Source: Acidobacteriota bacterium
GTDB taxonomy: Bacteria; Acidobacteriota; Vicinamibacteria; Vicinamibacterales; UBA2999
DNA: 55,182 nt
NCBI GenBank assembly: GCA_963169195.1
Contig: CAUJDN010000091.1
Coordinates: 1 to 55,182 of the forward strand
Direction of reading: 5' to 3'
Position numbers and translations under genes: made by a program. A model generated the notes under the pieces. That model was given only the letters and a program-made list of their open reading frames with translations. It was not told where the DNA came from and did no database searches. Below, piece after piece: positions 54,505-55,182 of the stretch (position 1 is its first letter; each line of letters opens with the position of its first letter).

Positions 54505-55182
54505 ATGAACCGCACCAACCGAACGCTCATCGTCTTCCTGCTCTCCGTCCTCGTCGCCGGCGTGGCCAGCTTCTTCGTGTATCGCGCCGTACAGCAGATC
54601 CCGGTGAGGGAAGTCGAGGTCAAGAGCTACCAGGTGGCGGTGGCCTCGAAGGCCCTGCCGGTCGGCACGATGCTGACGCCGAGCGACGTGCGCCTCGTGG
54701 CGTGGCCGGCCGGCAGTCCGGTCTCCGGCGGGTACACCACCGTGGAGGAGGTCGTGAACCGCGGCCTCATCGCGTCGGTGGTCGAGAACGAGCCACTGAC
54801 CTCGTCCAAGGTGGCCGAAGCCGCGGCCGGTGCGGGGCTGCCGCCCACCATCACCGCAGGGATGCGGGCCATCTCGGTGAAGGTGAACGAGGTCATCGGC
54901 GTCGCCGGCTTCGTCGTGCCGGGCACGCGCGTGGACGTCGTGGTCACGCTTGCCCAGCGGGAGGAGAGCCTGTCGCGCGTCGTGGTGACCAACGTCCAGG
55001 TGCTGGCGGCGGGGACGCGGTACGACCAGGAACAGGCCCGTGACGGCAAGCCCCTGCCCAGCACGGTCGTCACGCTGCTGGTGACGCCGCAGGACGCCGA
55101 GCGGATCGCCCTGGCGTCGGCGGAAGGGCAGATCATGTTGACGCTGAGAAACCCGCTCGACACCGAGCCGACCGAGACGAAG
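54505..55182 (+). CDS. cpaB: CpaB/RcpC pilus-assembly protein (partial, runs off window)
   Basis: The first 226 residues are present. An N-terminal transmembrane segment (TLIVFLLSVLVAGVASFFVY) is followed by a SAF/AFP-like domain (about 40-110: VAVASKALPVGTMLTPSDVR) and the RcpC domain (ISVKVNEVIGVAGFVVPGTR, VDVVVTL, VVTNVQVLAAGTRYD, STVVTLLVTPQDAERIALAS). CpaB/RcpC is a periplasmic partner of the outer-membrane secretin CpaC/RcpA, which would be expected next. GGTGGAG precedes the ATG. The gene has no stop within the window. Confidence 0.9.
   Translation, partial: MNRTNRTLIVFLLSVLVAGVASFFVYRAVQQIPVREVEVKSYQVAVASKALPVGTMLTPSDVRLVAWPAGSPVSGGYTTVEEVVNRGLIASVVENEPLTSSKVAEAAAGAGLPPTITAGMRAISVKVNEVIGVAGFVVPGTRVDVVVTLAQREESLSRVVVTNVQVLAAGTRYDQEQARDGKPLPSTVVTLLVTPQDAERIALASAEGQIMLTLRNPLDTEPTETK

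Overview
The window looks like part of a chromosome from a GC-rich, Gram-negative Acidobacteriota bacterium, probably class Vicinamibacteria. That placement is an inference from gene content: an Oar-type TonB-dependent receptor with a carboxypeptidase-like N-terminus, a VPS10-like propeller, a DUF1800/DUF1501 pair, several GT-C membrane proteins and many dispersed short repeats. No rRNA or single-copy phylogenetic marker is present to prove it. No prophage, integrase, intact transposon or CRISPR array is visible.

Layout. 1-4171: an IS256-type transposase scrap between two inverted TTCGAA minisatellite arrays, a TPR/DUF2914 protein, a small leader ORF, and a GT-C protein carrying an in-frame pentapeptide array made by the same repeat. 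4262-9426: an ice-binding-type (DUF3494) secreted protein, a HEAT-repeat protein, a DsrE/FAD-oxidoreductase pair and tRNA-Arg(TCT). 9541-15431: a small beta-barrel, a beta-lactamase-fold protein without its catalytic motifs, DUF4390, a BNR/sialidase-like protein, and a translationally coupled HEXXH metallopeptidase and ATP-grasp ligase. 15449-25498: a GGGGTTCT array, PhzF, PdxH, three more GT-C proteins and a D-aminoacylase-like lipoprotein. 25555-33938: fructokinase Mak, a YdeI-like remnant, an exported HpcH/HpaI-like protein, and a two-gene unit of TonB receptor plus propeller. 34171-40400: TAP-like hydrolase, ABC transporter, tRNA-Pro(TGG), a SAM-I riboswitch controlling a cystathionine gamma-synthase-type enzyme, an epimerase and a TetR remnant. 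40433-47208: a four-gene operon (amidase, GerMN, rph, rdgB), GNAT, an ECF sigma factor unit and a dienelactone hydrolase. 47366-55182: DUF1800, DUF1501, a PA-IL-like lectin protein and DUF192, then the start of a Tad/Flp pilus locus (three pilins, prepilin peptidase, TadE, CpaB) that runs off the window.

Gene organisation. Many neighbours overlap as ATGA or GTGA, so translational coupling is the rule. A second group of genes starts 6-11 bases after a TANNNT box with little or no Shine-Dalgarno sequence, suggesting frequent leaderless transcription.

The most distinctive feature is a set of unrelated short tandem repeat families: TTCGAA units of 15 or 16 bp, GGGGTTCT units of 8 bp, CTGCGGCC-type coding repeats, and GGGGACAGTCCC palindromes. 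They recur across the window and several enter coding sequences without breaking the frame.
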